A stretch of DNA of 36,637 nucleotides from a virus, in the IMG/VR virus record IMGVR_UViG_3300006916_000136, positions 1 to 36,637 of that record. One strand, given 5' to 3'. Positions 1 through 8,857 of the stretch are shown piece after piece (within the stretch, counting starts at the first letter, position 1; each line of letters starts with the position of its first letter). The position numbers and the translations under genes are program-made. The notes beneath the pieces are model-generated. The model ran no database searches. It was not told where the DNA came from and saw only the letters and a program-made list of their open reading frames with translations.

Positions 1-6
1 ATTTAT

Positions 7-243
7 ATGTATATTATATTAAAGCATAACCCTAAACTAAGACCAGGTGGAATGTTTATACATCACGTTCAGTTTGAGGAAGAAGGTAAAGATGAGCATG
101 GATATCCTATAACTAAATTTACAGAACAGGGAGATCCTGTATTAAAAGATCTAACTACAATACCTGTTCCGTATTTAAAAGATGAGGTTATATCTTTAAT
201 ACACTATTTACATGATAATAGAAAAAAACTAAAAAAGAAATGA
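7..243 (+). CDS. small uncharacterised protein upstream of terminase genes
   Basis: I do not recognise this 78-residue product. It is short and charged, has a Lys-rich C-terminus (about the last 8 residues) and carries a PGG tripeptide near residue 14. No membrane segment or known motif is visible. The first Met is only six bases inside the window and the upstream codons are open, so the true start may lie outside it. The stop overlaps the next start as ATGA, so the gene is probably translationally coupled to the following gene and belongs to the DNA-packaging operon. Confidence 0.6.
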   Translation: MYIILKHNPKLRPGGMFIHHVQFEEEGKDEHGYPITKFTEQGDPVLKDLTTIPVPYLKDEVISLIHYLHDNRKKLKKK

Positions 244-755
244 TTGCAAAACTATTTGATATACAAAATGGCAAAGTAGTTCCTACAGAACATTGTTATA
301 CATTGAAGTCTCTTAAAGATATAATGGATAATTATCCAGATGATCATCTAAAAATTTATCAATATTTATTTTATATGACATGTCCTAATCCTGACATGAA
401 TCCATTCTTTCATACTCCTGAGCATGAAAAAGAAGAGATAATAATGAAAGAGGTAAATGGTGAGTTTTCTACAGAAGATGATGATGTATGGGCAGCGCTT
501 AAATTTTGTGAAAAAATGTATCAGACTCCAACATCCAGAGCATATAAAGGTATTGCAGCTATGTTAGATAGATTAGGAAGGTATATGCAGACTACGCCAA
601 TTGAGCACGGTAGAGATGGTAATATTAACTCCTTAGTAAATGCAGCTGCTAAATATCAACAGATTAGAGAGTCATTTAAAGGAGCATATAAAGATCTTCA
701 AGAAGAACAGCAAAGTAATGTAAGAGGTGGAATAGGATTAGGATATGATCAATGA
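240..755 (+). CDS. conserved protein preceding TerL; candidate small terminase subunit
   Basis: This 171-aa protein lies directly before the large terminase and overlaps its start by 11 bases, the usual place for a small terminase subunit. Seen: an N-terminal half with 'KIYQYLFYMTCPNPDMNPF', an acidic middle, a helical segment around residues 85-145 ('TPTSRAYKGIAAMLDRLGRYM'-like, shortened here), and a C-terminal 'RGGIGLG' tail. I recall similar proteins beside terminase genes in other phages, usually annotated only as hypothetical or structural. No clear helix-turn-helix can be read by eye, so the TerS role is inferred from position and helical character. A virion-assembly role is the alternative. 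Confidence 0.6.
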   Translation: MIAKLFDIQNGKVVPTEHCYTLKSLKDIMDNYPDDHLKIYQYLFYMTCPNPDMNPFFHTPEHEKEEIIMKEVNGEFSTEDDDVWAALKFCEKMYQTPTSRAYKGIAAMLDRLGRYMQTTPIEHGRDGNINSLVNAAAKYQQIRESFKGAYKDLQEEQQSNVRGGIGLGYDQ

Positions 756-2961
756 TACAGAAATATATCAAGATATTCCTACATGGGATAATGGTACATG
801 GACTAGTACAGACTTTGATAACAGAGAAGACTTTGCAAAATATGTAAGAGATCTATTTAAAGAACCTGGTCAGTATGCATTTGATGATATATCTTATGAA
901 TTTAATGCAGAGGCCACTAAGTTTAATAAACAAGGATTTTATTGCGCAGCTCCTTTTAAATCAAGAGACTTTATTAACTATTGGGAAGGAGAAAAGAAAA
1001 AGTGTAGGAAAGGTGTTATATATAAATCAAAAGATAAAACCTGGTATATAGCAAGAGACTATTATATGTGGTTAAACTTCCTACCAATTTTTAACAAAGA
1101 AATACAAAAGTTTGGATTTGCTGATATTAGAGATGCTCAATATCATATGGCACTATATGAAGTTTTAGCAGAATTAAACTTTAAACATGTTGCTATATTA
1201 AAGAAACGTCAGATAGCATCTTCTTATTATCATATGGCAAAGCTTATTAATCAGCAATGGTTTGAAGCTGGTGTTACTCTAAAGATAGGAGCTAGTCTTA
1301 AGGATTATATTAATGAAAAGGGATCCTGGAAGTTTTTAGATGAGTATGCTGCATTCTTAAATGAACATACTGCATGGTATAGACCTATGAATCCTAGTAA
1401 AGTGATGATGTGGCAGCAGAAGATTGAGGTTAGAAAAGGTAATAGAAAAACTGAGGTAGGTCTTAAAGGAACTATACAAGGTATGTCATTTGAGAAAGAT
1501 CCTACAAATGGAGTAGGGGGTCCAGTAAAGTATTTCTTTCATGAGGAAGCTGGTATTGCACCTAAGATGGATAAGACATACGAGTATATGAGGCCAGCCA
1601 TAAGATCAGGACTTACAACTACAGGATTATTTATAGCCGCTGGATCTGTGGGTGACCTGTCACAATGTAATCCACTTAAGGATATGATTCTTAATCCAAC
1701 ATCTAAAGATGTTTATGCTGTAGAAACTAATTTAATAGATCATAAAGGTACTATAGGTTTGTCAGGTTTGTTTATTCCTGAACAATGGTCTATGCCTCCT
1801 CACATAGATCAATATGGTAACTCTAATGTAAAAGAAGCTACAGTAGCTTTGCAAAAACAATTTGATAATTGGAAAAAAGAGTTACCTCCAGAAGATTATC
1901 AGTTAAGAATATCTCAGCATCCAAGAAATATAAAAGAAGCATTTGATAACAGATCTGTATCTGTATTTCCTACACATCTTCTTGCTGCACAAGCTAGAAG
2001 AATAGAAGAAAAAGAATATGGATATGAGTTTTTAGATATATTAACAGATGCTAATGGCAAACCAACTGTTAAAAAAAGTAATAAGCATCCTATACGTGAG
2101 TTTCCAGTAAATAAAAAAACTGAAGATAAAACAGGTTGTTTAGTTGTATGGGAAAGACCTAATAAAGAAAAACCAGACTTTGGAAGTTATTACGCATCTA
2201 TTGACCCTGTAGCTGAAGGTAAAACTACGACATCAGACTCTTTATGTTCTATTTATGTAATGAAGAATTCTGTAGAAGTTACTAAAGTAACAGGAACAGA
2301 AACAGAAACTTATATAGAACAAAGTAAAATTGTAGCTGCATGGTGCGGAAGGTTTGATGATATAAAACAAACACATCAGAGGTTAGAACTTATAATAGAA
2401 TGGTATAATGCATGGACTGTAATAGAGAATAACATTTCTTTATTTATTAATTACATGATAAGTAGAAAGAAGCAGAAATATCTTGTACCTAAAAGTCAGA
2501 TAATGTTCTTAAAAGACCTTGGTGCAAATAAAAATGTATTTCAAGAATATGGCTGGAAGAATACTGGTACATTATTTAAATCACACCTTCTTAGTTATGG
2601 GATAGAATTTGTAAGAGAAGAGCTTGATCAGGAAACAAAAGAAGATGGAACTGTAGTTAAAACAACATATGGAATAGAAAGAATTCCAGATCCAATGTTG
2701 ATAAAAGAAATGCAAGAATATGCAGATGGAGTTAACGTGGATAGATTAGTATCATTTGTGGCACTTGTGTCTTTTATGAGAATACAAGAATCTAATAGGG
2801 GTTATACTAAACAGATTATAAGGGATGACGCAGCTAAAAAGTTGCAAAAGTCGGAAAATTTGTTTAAATTAAATAGTAGTCCGTTTAGATACATGGGCCG
2901 AAAAAGTAAAAGATCAAAAGGTAGAGGTTTTAAAAAATCTGCTTTTAAAAATATTAAATAA
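745..2961 (+). CDS. terL: terminase large subunit (packaging ATPase/nuclease)
   Basis: This is the DNA-packaging motor, which docks on the portal, translocates DNA by ATP hydrolysis and cuts concatemers. Seen in 738 aa: a deviant Walker A at residues 153-160 (KKRQIASS), where the Lys stands at the front as in lambda gpA rather than in a GKT; a Walker B region at about 262-270 (FFHEEAG); the coupling motif GSVGD at 300-304; and an RNase H-like nuclease domain with D487 (ASIDPVAEG), E561 (WTVIENN) and D666 (VDRLVSFVAL) as probable metal ligands. A basic Lys/Arg/Ser/Gly tail ends the protein. The length is at the long end for TerL because of an N-terminal extension of roughly 130 residues before the ATPase. 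It starts inside the preceding gene, and the portal gene follows after 5 bases. Confidence 0.95.
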   Translation: MINDTEIYQDIPTWDNGTWTSTDFDNREDFAKYVRDLFKEPGQYAFDDISYEFNAEATKFNKQGFYCAAPFKSRDFINYWEGEKKKCRKGVIYKSKDKTWYIARDYYMWLNFLPIFNKEIQKFGFADIRDAQYHMALYEVLAELNFKHVAILKKRQIASSYYHMAKLINQQWFEAGVTLKIGASLKDYINEKGSWKFLDEYAAFLNEHTAWYRPMNPSKVMMWQQKIEVRKGNRKTEVGLKGTIQGMSFEKDPTNGVGGPVKYFFHEEAGIAPKMDKTYEYMRPAIRSGLTTTGLFIAAGSVGDLSQCNPLKDMILNPTSKDVYAVETNLIDHKGTIGLSGLFIPEQWSMPPHIDQYGNSNVKEATVALQKQFDNWKKELPPEDYQLRISQHPRNIKEAFDNRSVSVFPTHLLAAQARRIEEKEYGYEFLDILTDANGKPTVKKSNKHPIREFPVNKKTEDKTGCLVVWERPNKEKPDFGSYYASIDPVAEGKTTTSDSLCSIYVMKNSVEVTKVTGTETETYIEQSKIVAAWCGRFDDIKQTHQRLELIIEWYNAWTVIENNISLFINYMISRKKQKYLVPKSQIMFLKDLGANKNVFQEYGWKNTGTLFKSHLLSYGIEFVREELDQETKEDGTVVKTTYGIERIPDPMLIKEMQEYADGVNVDRLVSFVALVSFMRIQESNRGYTKQIIRDDAAKKLQKSENLFKLNSSPFRYMGRKSKRSKGRGFKKSAFKNIK

Positions 2962-2966
2962 TAACT

Positions 2967-5726
2967 ATGCAGGTATTTAATGCACTTCAATTAAAAAACG
3001 GAGCTAAAGCAGAGCAAAATAGAATTGGTTCTGTTACTCAACCTTTGCAATTTTTATCAAAGAAAAAAAAAGATGAAGAGTGGGCTGCTTGGAATTTGGA
3101 TTGGCTAGAATGGAATGGTATTAAACAGCTGCGTAGAAATGGAAGAAGACTTTCTAAAAATTATAAACTCGCTAAGGGTCATATTGATAGATCTGATTAT
3201 ATTGTAGAAGAAGATAATGAAACTAGAACTATTGTAGATATGTTAACTCAAAATGATGAGGGATCTGCATTAGAACTAAAATTTTACCCAATAATACCAA
3301 ATGTAATAAATGTATTAGTAGCTGAGTTTGCTAAAAGATCTACTAAACTTACTTATAGAGCAGTTGATGAATTTTCATATAATGAAATGCTTGAGCAAAA
3401 AAGAGCTATGGTAGAGGAGGTTCTTTTAACCCAAGCTTCTACTAAGGTTACTGCTGCATTATTAGAACAAGGTTTAGATCCAAATTCTGAAGAAGCTCAA
3501 GAGCAATTAAGCGGTGATAATTTAAAAAGTTTACCAGAAATAGAAATGTACTTTAAAAAGAGTTACAGATCTATGATAGAAGAATGGGCTACTCATCAGC
3601 ATAAAGTAGATATGCAAAGATTTGGTATAGATGAACTTGAAGAAAGAGCATTTAGAGATATGCTTATTACAGATAGAGAATTTTGGCATATGCGAATGAT
3701 GGAAGATGATTATGAGGTAGAACTTTGGAATCCACTTCTTACATTTTATCATAAGTCTCCTGATGCAAGATATATTTCAGATTGTAATTGGGTTGGTAAA
3801 AGTGATATGATTACTGTTTCTGATGCAATTGATAAGTATGGTTATTTAATGGATGAAGATCAATTAAAATCCTTAGAATCTATTTATCCTGTAAGAGCTG
3901 CTGGTTATAATATTACAGGTTATCAAAATGATGGTAGTTTTTACGATGCAACTAAATCTCATGAGTGGAATACACAAAGACCTTCATTAGCTATGCGACA
4001 GTATACTAGCTTTATGGGTCAAGAAGGAATTTCTGAAGGTAATGATGCTGTACAACAAATACTTGCTCAGAGTGAAGATTATAAAGATGAGGGTACTGCA
4101 TACTTAGTAAGAGTTACTACAGCATATTGGAAATCACAAAGAAGGCTTGGTCATCTTACTAAAATTACTGAACAAGGAGAAGTAGTAACTGAAATAATTA
4201 CAGAAGATTATAAAATAACAGATAAGCCTATATATGATACTAGACTCTTTAAAAATAAATCTAAAGATAATATTGTATTTGGTGAACATATAGATTGGAT
4301 ATGGATTAATGAAGTTTGGGGTGGTATTAAAATAGGTCCAAATTTACCAAGTTACTGGGGAATGAATAGTTCTGATGGGTTTACACCAATGTATATTGGT
4401 ATAGATAAAAAGAAACCAGGACCACTTAAGTTTCAGTTTAAAGGTGATAATTCACTATATGGATGTAAGCTTCCTGTGGAAGGTGCTGTGTTCTCAGACA
4501 GGAATACAAAATCTACAGCTCTTGTGGATCTTATGAAACCATTTCAGATTGGTTATAATATTGTAAACAATCAAATGGCCGACATACTAGTTGATGAATT
4601 AGGAACTGTCATCATGCTTGATCAAAATACTCTTCCAAAACACTCACTTGGTGAGGATTGGGGTAAGGGTAACTTAGCTAAAGCATATGTAGCTATGAAG
4701 GATTTTCAGATGTTACCTCTTGATACATCTATTACAAATACAGAAAATGCATTAAACTTTCAACACTTTCAAAAACTTGATTTAGATCAGACTAATAGAC
4801 TTATGTCTAGGATTCAACTAGCTAATTATTTTAAGCAACAAGCTTATGAAGTAATAGGAGTTAATCCACAAAGGATGGGTCAGCAAATTTCTCAGCAAAC
4901 TGCTACTGGTGTAGAACAAGCTGTAAATGCATCATATGCTCAAACAGAAATGTATTTTATTCAGCATGCTGATTATTTAATGCCTAGAGTTCATCAGATG
5001 AGAACTGACCTAGCGCAATATTATCATAGTACTTCTCCATCTACTAGATTAAGTTATATAACATCTGCAGATGAAAAAGTTAATTTTGAGATAAATGGTA
5101 CAGATATGCTTATGAGAGATTTAAATATATACTGTAGCACAACAGCAAATCATAGAGCAGTGTTAGAGCAACTTAAGCAGATGGCGATGCAAAATAATAC
5201 TACAGGAGCTAGTATATATGATCTTGGTAAAATTGTACAATCGGATTCTATTGCAGAGTTAAATGCCGCTATGAAAGACTCTGAAGCAAAACAACAAGAG
5301 CAGAAGCAACAAGAAATGCAACAGCAACAGCAAATGCAAGAACAGCAAATACAAGCTCAACAACAAGAACAGCAAGCTGAGAGAGATTTTAAAGTTATGG
5401 AATCTGAAAAAAGAGATCGTAAGGATATACTCATTGCTGAAATTAGAGCTGCTGGTTATGGTTCAATGATGGACATTAATAAAAATGAACAATCTGATTA
5501 TCAAGATGCAATGGCAGATATTAGAAAATCAGATCAATATCAACAGCAAACTCAAATGCAAAGAGAAAAACAAGCTAATGATATGATGAAGCATAATCAA
5601 AAAATGTCTATTGAAGAACAAAAGATACAAGCTCAAAAAGATATAGCTGATAAACAGTTGCAAATAGCTAAAGAAAATAAAAATAAATACGATGTTAAAG
5701 CATCAAAATCAGATAAGAAAAAATAG
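2967..5726 (+). CDS. portal protein
   Basis: This 919-aa protein follows TerL, precedes the scaffold-like and capsid genes, and has the size and composition of the large portal proteins of crAss-like phages. It would form the dodecameric ring at the head vertex through which DNA enters and leaves. Seen: a basic N-terminal segment, a long mixed alpha/beta body, a region near residues 520-600 with 'DLMKPFQIGYNIVNNQMAD' that fits the portal core, then a helical stem/wing region. The C-terminus is an extended Gln-rich coiled region (about residues 772-810 nearly all Q/E/M), followed by a Lys/Gln-rich helix to the end, probably the barrel or an internal arm. No conserved catalytic motif is expected. 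The assignment rests on order, length and pattern recall. Confidence 0.85.
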   Translation: MQVFNALQLKNGAKAEQNRIGSVTQPLQFLSKKKKDEEWAAWNLDWLEWNGIKQLRRNGRRLSKNYKLAKGHIDRSDYIVEEDNETRTIVDMLTQNDEGSALELKFYPIIPNVINVLVAEFAKRSTKLTYRAVDEFSYNEMLEQKRAMVEEVLLTQASTKVTAALLEQGLDPNSEEAQEQLSGDNLKSLPEIEMYFKKSYRSMIEEWATHQHKVDMQRFGIDELEERAFRDMLITDREFWHMRMMEDDYEVELWNPLLTFYHKSPDARYISDCNWVGKSDMITVSDAIDKYGYLMDEDQLKSLESIYPVRAAGYNITGYQNDGSFYDATKSHEWNTQRPSLAMRQYTSFMGQEGISEGNDAVQQILAQSEDYKDEGTAYLVRVTTAYWKSQRRLGHLTKITEQGEVVTEIITEDYKITDKPIYDTRLFKNKSKDNIVFGEHIDWIWINEVWGGIKIGPNLPSYWGMNSSDGFTPMYIGIDKKKPGPLKFQFKGDNSLYGCKLPVEGAVFSDRNTKSTALVDLMKPFQIGYNIVNNQMADILVDELGTVIMLDQNTLPKHSLGEDWGKGNLAKAYVAMKDFQMLPLDTSITNTENALNFQHFQKLDLDQTNRLMSRIQLANYFKQQAYEVIGVNPQRMGQQISQQTATGVEQAVNASYAQTEMYFIQHADYLMPRVHQMRTDLAQYYHSTSPSTRLSYITSADEKVNFEINGTDMLMRDLNIYCSTTANHRAVLEQLKQMAMQNNTTGASIYDLGKIVQSDSIAELNAAMKDSEAKQQEQKQQEMQQQQQMQEQQIQAQQQEQQAERDFKVMESEKRDRKDILIAEIRAAGYGSMMDINKNEQSDYQDAMADIRKSDQYQQQTQMQREKQANDMMKHNQKMSIEEQKIQAQKDIADKQLQIAKENKNKYDVKASKSDKKK

Positions 5727-5791
5727 TTTAGCTATATAATGCAAAATTTTTAATAAAAGTTTGTAAATAATTTTAAATTTTTAAGATTTAA

Positions 5792-5803
5792 TTTAGTATA
5801 TTA
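5792..5803 (+). promoter_or_regulatory. putative late promoter TTTAGTATATTA
   Basis: The sequence TTTAGTATATTA lies 26 bases upstream of the scaffold-like gene, in a roughly 100-base AT-rich gap between portal and scaffold genes. The same core occurs upstream of at least five other genes in the window, in each case intergenic. If TATATTA is the -10 element, transcription would start near 5810, leaving a short A-rich leader (AATAACCAACAAAAACTGACAA). It would drive the scaffold-like and capsid genes up to the terminator at 8787. Confidence 0.65.
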
Positions 5804-5829
5804 AAGTAATAACCAACAAAAACTGACAA

Positions 5830-7119
5830 ATGGCAGAAGAATTAAATGAGGAAACTCAAGCACAAGATTCTACAACGGTAGAAGAAGTAGATGTAAATAT
5901 TGATGAAATCTTTGGAAATGTGGGAGCTGACAACGTTATGTTACCTCAAGAAGAAGATAATGAAAAGAAATCAAACATCTTTTCTAAACCAGAAGAACTT
6001 GATACAACGTTCATTGACAAACCTGAAACAACTACAACTGAAACTCCTGAAAGGGAAATGACAGCTGAAGAAAAAATTGAATCAACTCCTGATTCTATAG
6101 TAGATGAAGCATTAGCTGAATTAGATGATGCAATTACTATAGAAGAAACAGGAGATGCTAAATCAGGTAGACGTAAAACTGATAAAAATGGTTTACAAGA
6201 ATTAGCTGCTAAGATGATAGAGGAAGGTACTCTATTTGCTTTCGATGATGACAAACCAATTGAAGAATACAGTACTAAAGATTTTAGAGAATTGTTTGAA
6301 GCTAACTTTCAAGAAAGAGAAGCTAAGATTAGACAAGATACTCCAAAAGAATTTTTTAATGCATTACCTGATGAATTAAAAGTTGCTGCTAAATATGTAG
6401 CAGACGGTGGTACAGATCTAAAAGGATTATTTAAGACACTCTCTCATGTAGAAGAGGTTATTGAATTAGATGCTAATAATCCTGATCATCAAGCTAAAAT
6501 AGCAAGGCAATATCTTACGGCTACTAATTTTGGCACACCTGAAGAAATAGAAGAAGAAATAGAAACTTGGGAAGATACAGATAGGTTATCTAAAAAAGCA
6601 AATCAGTTTAAGCCTAAGTTAGATAAAATGCAAGAAAAAATTGTTGCTCAACAATTAGCTCAACAAGAGCACAAGAAAAAGCAACAAGAAGAGCAAGCTT
6701 CAGTATATATGGATAATGTATATAATACACTTTCTAAAGGTAAATTAGGAGAAGTTAAATTAGACAAAAGAGTTCAGAATCATTTATATTCTGGATTAGT
6801 TCAACCTAACTATCCATCTATTTCAGGTAAACCTACTAACTTATTAGGACATTTACTTGAAAAATATCAGTTTGTAGAACCAAGACATGATCTTATTGCA
6901 GAAGCATTATGGTTACTTTCTGATCCTAATGGATATAAAGAAAAAATTAAAGGTCTTGGTAGTCAGGCAGCTGTTGCAGATACAGTAAGAAAACTAAAAA
7001 CTGCACAGTCTAATAAGAATACTAGTTCTTCTACACCAGTTAGAGAAGAACGTGTAACAAGAAAAAAAGGTACAAAAAATACAGTACAAAGAAAGAACAG
7101 TATGTTCAAAAGATTTTAA
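5830..7119 (+). CDS. probable scaffolding / prohead assembly protein
   Basis: This 429-aa protein sits immediately before the major capsid gene. The first ~115 residues are very acidic and low in complexity (Glu/Asp/Thr). Residues ~120-215 form an alpha-helical 'DLKGLFKTLSHVEEVIELD'-type region, a helical Lys/Gln/Glu coiled segment spans about 260-300, and the C-terminus is strongly basic with RKKGTKN and a final FKRF. An acidic N-terminus, coiled middle and basic C-terminus encoded just before the capsid gene are typical of phage scaffolding proteins, whose basic end binds the coat protein. No Ser/His/Asp protease triad is apparent, so I do not call a prohead protease here. The function is inferred from position and composition. 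Confidence 0.7.
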   Translation: MAEELNEETQAQDSTTVEEVDVNIDEIFGNVGADNVMLPQEEDNEKKSNIFSKPEELDTTFIDKPETTTTETPEREMTAEEKIESTPDSIVDEALAELDDAITIEETGDAKSGRRKTDKNGLQELAAKMIEEGTLFAFDDDKPIEEYSTKDFRELFEANFQEREAKIRQDTPKEFFNALPDELKVAAKYVADGGTDLKGLFKTLSHVEEVIELDANNPDHQAKIARQYLTATNFGTPEEIEEEIETWEDTDRLSKKANQFKPKLDKMQEKIVAQQLAQQEHKKKQQEEQASVYMDNVYNTLSKGKLGEVKLDKRVQNHLYSGLVQPNYPSISGKPTNLLGHLLEKYQFVEPRHDLIAEALWLLSDPNGYKEKIKGLGSQAAVADTVRKLKTAQSNKNTSSSTPVREERVTRKKGTKNTVQRKNSMFKRF

Positions 7120-7151
7120 TTAGTAAACAAATAAAAACAAATAAATAAAAA
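7120..7151 (+). promoter_or_regulatory. A-rich translation leader of the capsid gene
   Basis: The gap before the capsid start is almost purely A with scattered T and C (AACAAATAAAAACAAATAAA), with no Shine-Dalgarno sequence and no copy of the promoter motif. The capsid gene is therefore probably read from the promoter at 5792. A-rich unstructured leaders replace Shine-Dalgarno sites in Bacteroidota, which supports the host assignment. Similar leaders precede the genes starting at 8858, 13346 and 19645. Confidence 0.6.
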
Positions 7152-8768
7152 ATGGCAACTCCAGTATTAAACAATGGTATCTTTCTACGGGATACAGCGT
7201 ACAACGCAAGTTCACACGTAGATTCTTATCACTTGGTTAACATGCTTAAAGATGCAGAACCTATGGACCTTGGTCCTGTGGACCTATGGGCTATGTCCCA
7301 GAAGGTAGAAATGCCCCTTTATCAAATGTCTAGCTTTGGTGGAAAGAATGTAATTATGGTAGACAATGCTCGTGGAGAGTATAAGTGGCAAACACCAGTG
7401 TCTAATGACCTTCCTTATATTATTGAGGATATTGAAGATCCTGCAGCAGTTCTTGGTGTAGATGGTCAAACATTCCGCATTAAGATAAGCAGAAGAGAAT
7501 TTGGTCATGGTGATATCATTACTTATGACAAGTATAATGGTACTGAACTTTACATTACTGATGAAGATATTCTTCCAATGGGTGATGGTTATATCTATAC
7601 TGTTCAACTTGTAAATAATAATAATACTGCCTCTTTAGATAGAGCTTTTTTAGCAAATGGAACTAAATTCTTTAGAAAAGGTTCTGCTAGAGGTGAGTAT
7701 GGTGAAAGATTCTCTGACATTACAACAAGAACTGGATTCCGTGAATTCTACAACTATGTAGGTGGAGCAGAAGCACATGTTCACTATTCAGTTTCTTCTA
7801 GAGCTGATCTTATGATCAAAGGTGGAATGAATGCTGATGGTACAGTTCCTGTAACTGAAATCTGGAGAAGTTCTGATAAAGGAATGGATCCTTCTGTAAC
7901 TTCATTAGAAGATATGGTAAAAGTAATGGGTAAAGATAAAGTAAGAAGAGCATTTGATAATGGCGATCTTTCTAGAACTTTCCTTACTCAAATGGAATCT
8001 GCTCACTTAACAAAAGTAGCAAATGACATTGAGTCTTACCTTATGTGGGGACAAGGTGGTAGAGTTAGACAAGACGGTCCAGATGATTTAAGATTATCTG
8101 TAGGTCTTTGGCAACAACTTGACAACTCTTTCAAAAGAGTATACAACAAGAATAACTTCAACCTTGACTTATTCCGTTCTGAGATTTATAACTTCTTTAA
8201 TGGTAAAGTTGAATTCCAAGGTCCAGATCCAAGTAGACAATTAATTGTTCAAACAGGTATGGGTGGAATGAGAATGGTAAATGAAGCTATCAAAAGAGAA
8301 GCTGTATCATCAGGTCTTGTAATTCAAGCTGCTGACATCGGTGCTATCACTGGTCAAGGTATGGACTTGAATTTTGGATTTGCTTATACTTCTTATGTAA
8401 TTCCTTTCCTTGCTAACGTTAAGTTTGTACTTAACCCAGCATTTGATAATGTAAATACTAATGATATTGAGAACCCAATTATTGATGGATTCCCATTATC
8501 TTCTTATTCATTCATTATTTTTGACATCACTGATAATACTAATGACAACATCTTCTTGTTGAAGTTAGAATGGGATAACCAGTTAAAGTGGTGGTATCAA
8601 AATGGTACAATGGACTACATGGGACGTAGCCAAGGATTCCAGTCTTCTGGTCAATTCAATGGATACCGTGTCATGATGTCACAAACAATGCCTGCAATTT
8701 GGGTTAAAGATCCAACTAAGGTATTGAAGATTGTTATGAGAAACCCAGTTACTGGCGGATCATTCTAA
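7152..8768 (+). CDS. major capsid protein
   Basis: This 538-aa protein is the probable HK97-fold coat protein. The evidence is its place after portal and scaffold, its A-rich leader and strong terminator, its mostly soluble mixed alpha/beta sequence, and codon use that shifts from its neighbours toward C-ending codons (TTC, AAC, GAC, TAC) in the way highly expressed phage genes do. Residues ~75-110 ('GEYKWQTPVSNDLPYIIEDI') and the 'SSRADLMIKGGMNADG' stretch near 225 look like the E-loop and spine region, but I cannot assign the fold precisely. The C-terminal half has Phe/Tyr/Trp-rich strands ('WDNQLKWWYQNGTMDYMG'). No N-terminal protease site stands out. Confidence 0.88.
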   Translation: MATPVLNNGIFLRDTAYNASSHVDSYHLVNMLKDAEPMDLGPVDLWAMSQKVEMPLYQMSSFGGKNVIMVDNARGEYKWQTPVSNDLPYIIEDIEDPAAVLGVDGQTFRIKISRREFGHGDIITYDKYNGTELYITDEDILPMGDGYIYTVQLVNNNNTASLDRAFLANGTKFFRKGSARGEYGERFSDITTRTGFREFYNYVGGAEAHVHYSVSSRADLMIKGGMNADGTVPVTEIWRSSDKGMDPSVTSLEDMVKVMGKDKVRRAFDNGDLSRTFLTQMESAHLTKVANDIESYLMWGQGGRVRQDGPDDLRLSVGLWQQLDNSFKRVYNKNNFNLDLFRSEIYNFFNGKVEFQGPDPSRQLIVQTGMGGMRMVNEAIKREAVSSGLVIQAADIGAITGQGMDLNFGFAYTSYVIPFLANVKFVLNPAFDNVNTNDIENPIIDGFPLSSYSFIIFDITDNTNDNIFLLKLEWDNQLKWWYQNGTMDYMGRSQGFQSSGQFNGYRVMMSQTMPAIWVKDPTKVLKIVMRNPVTGGSF

Positions 8769-8786
8769 TCTAAACAATATATTCTT

Positions 8787-8817
8787 AAAAAGGGGGAGGG
8801 GTGTCCTCTCCCTTTTT
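8787..8817 (+). terminator. Rho-independent terminator after the capsid gene
   Basis: Eight pairs form between GGGGGAGG (8792-8799) and CCTCTCCC (8805-8812), with one G-T wobble and a 5-base loop. A-T pairs extend the base, and a run of six T follows. It begins about 20 bases after the capsid stop. The next gene (8858) has no recognisable promoter, so leaky termination may be how its level is set below that of the capsid protein. Confidence 0.9.
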
Positions 8818-8857
8818 TATTTTAAATAACCAATAACAGAAACCAAAAACAAAACCA

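Noticed and set aside
5281-5395. Gln-repeat DNA in the portal gene as a possible tandem repeat or recombination site
   Set aside because: CAA/CAG runs encode a Gln-rich coiled tail in frame. The repeat is low-complexity coding sequence with no defined unit.
5946-6254. Minus-strand open frame of about 100 codons opposite the scaffold-like gene
   Set aside because: Its Ser/Val-rich product mirrors the Glu/Thr/Asp codons of the real gene. There is no leader or promoter, and the + strand frame is clearly coding. The same reasoning rejects all other minus-strand frames, including 32277-32639 and 33207-33506.
745-8768. Self-splicing introns or inteins in TerL, portal or capsid genes, common in some large crAss-like phages
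   Set aside because: All three read as single uninterrupted frames, with expected motifs in order and no intein Cys/His-Asn blocks.
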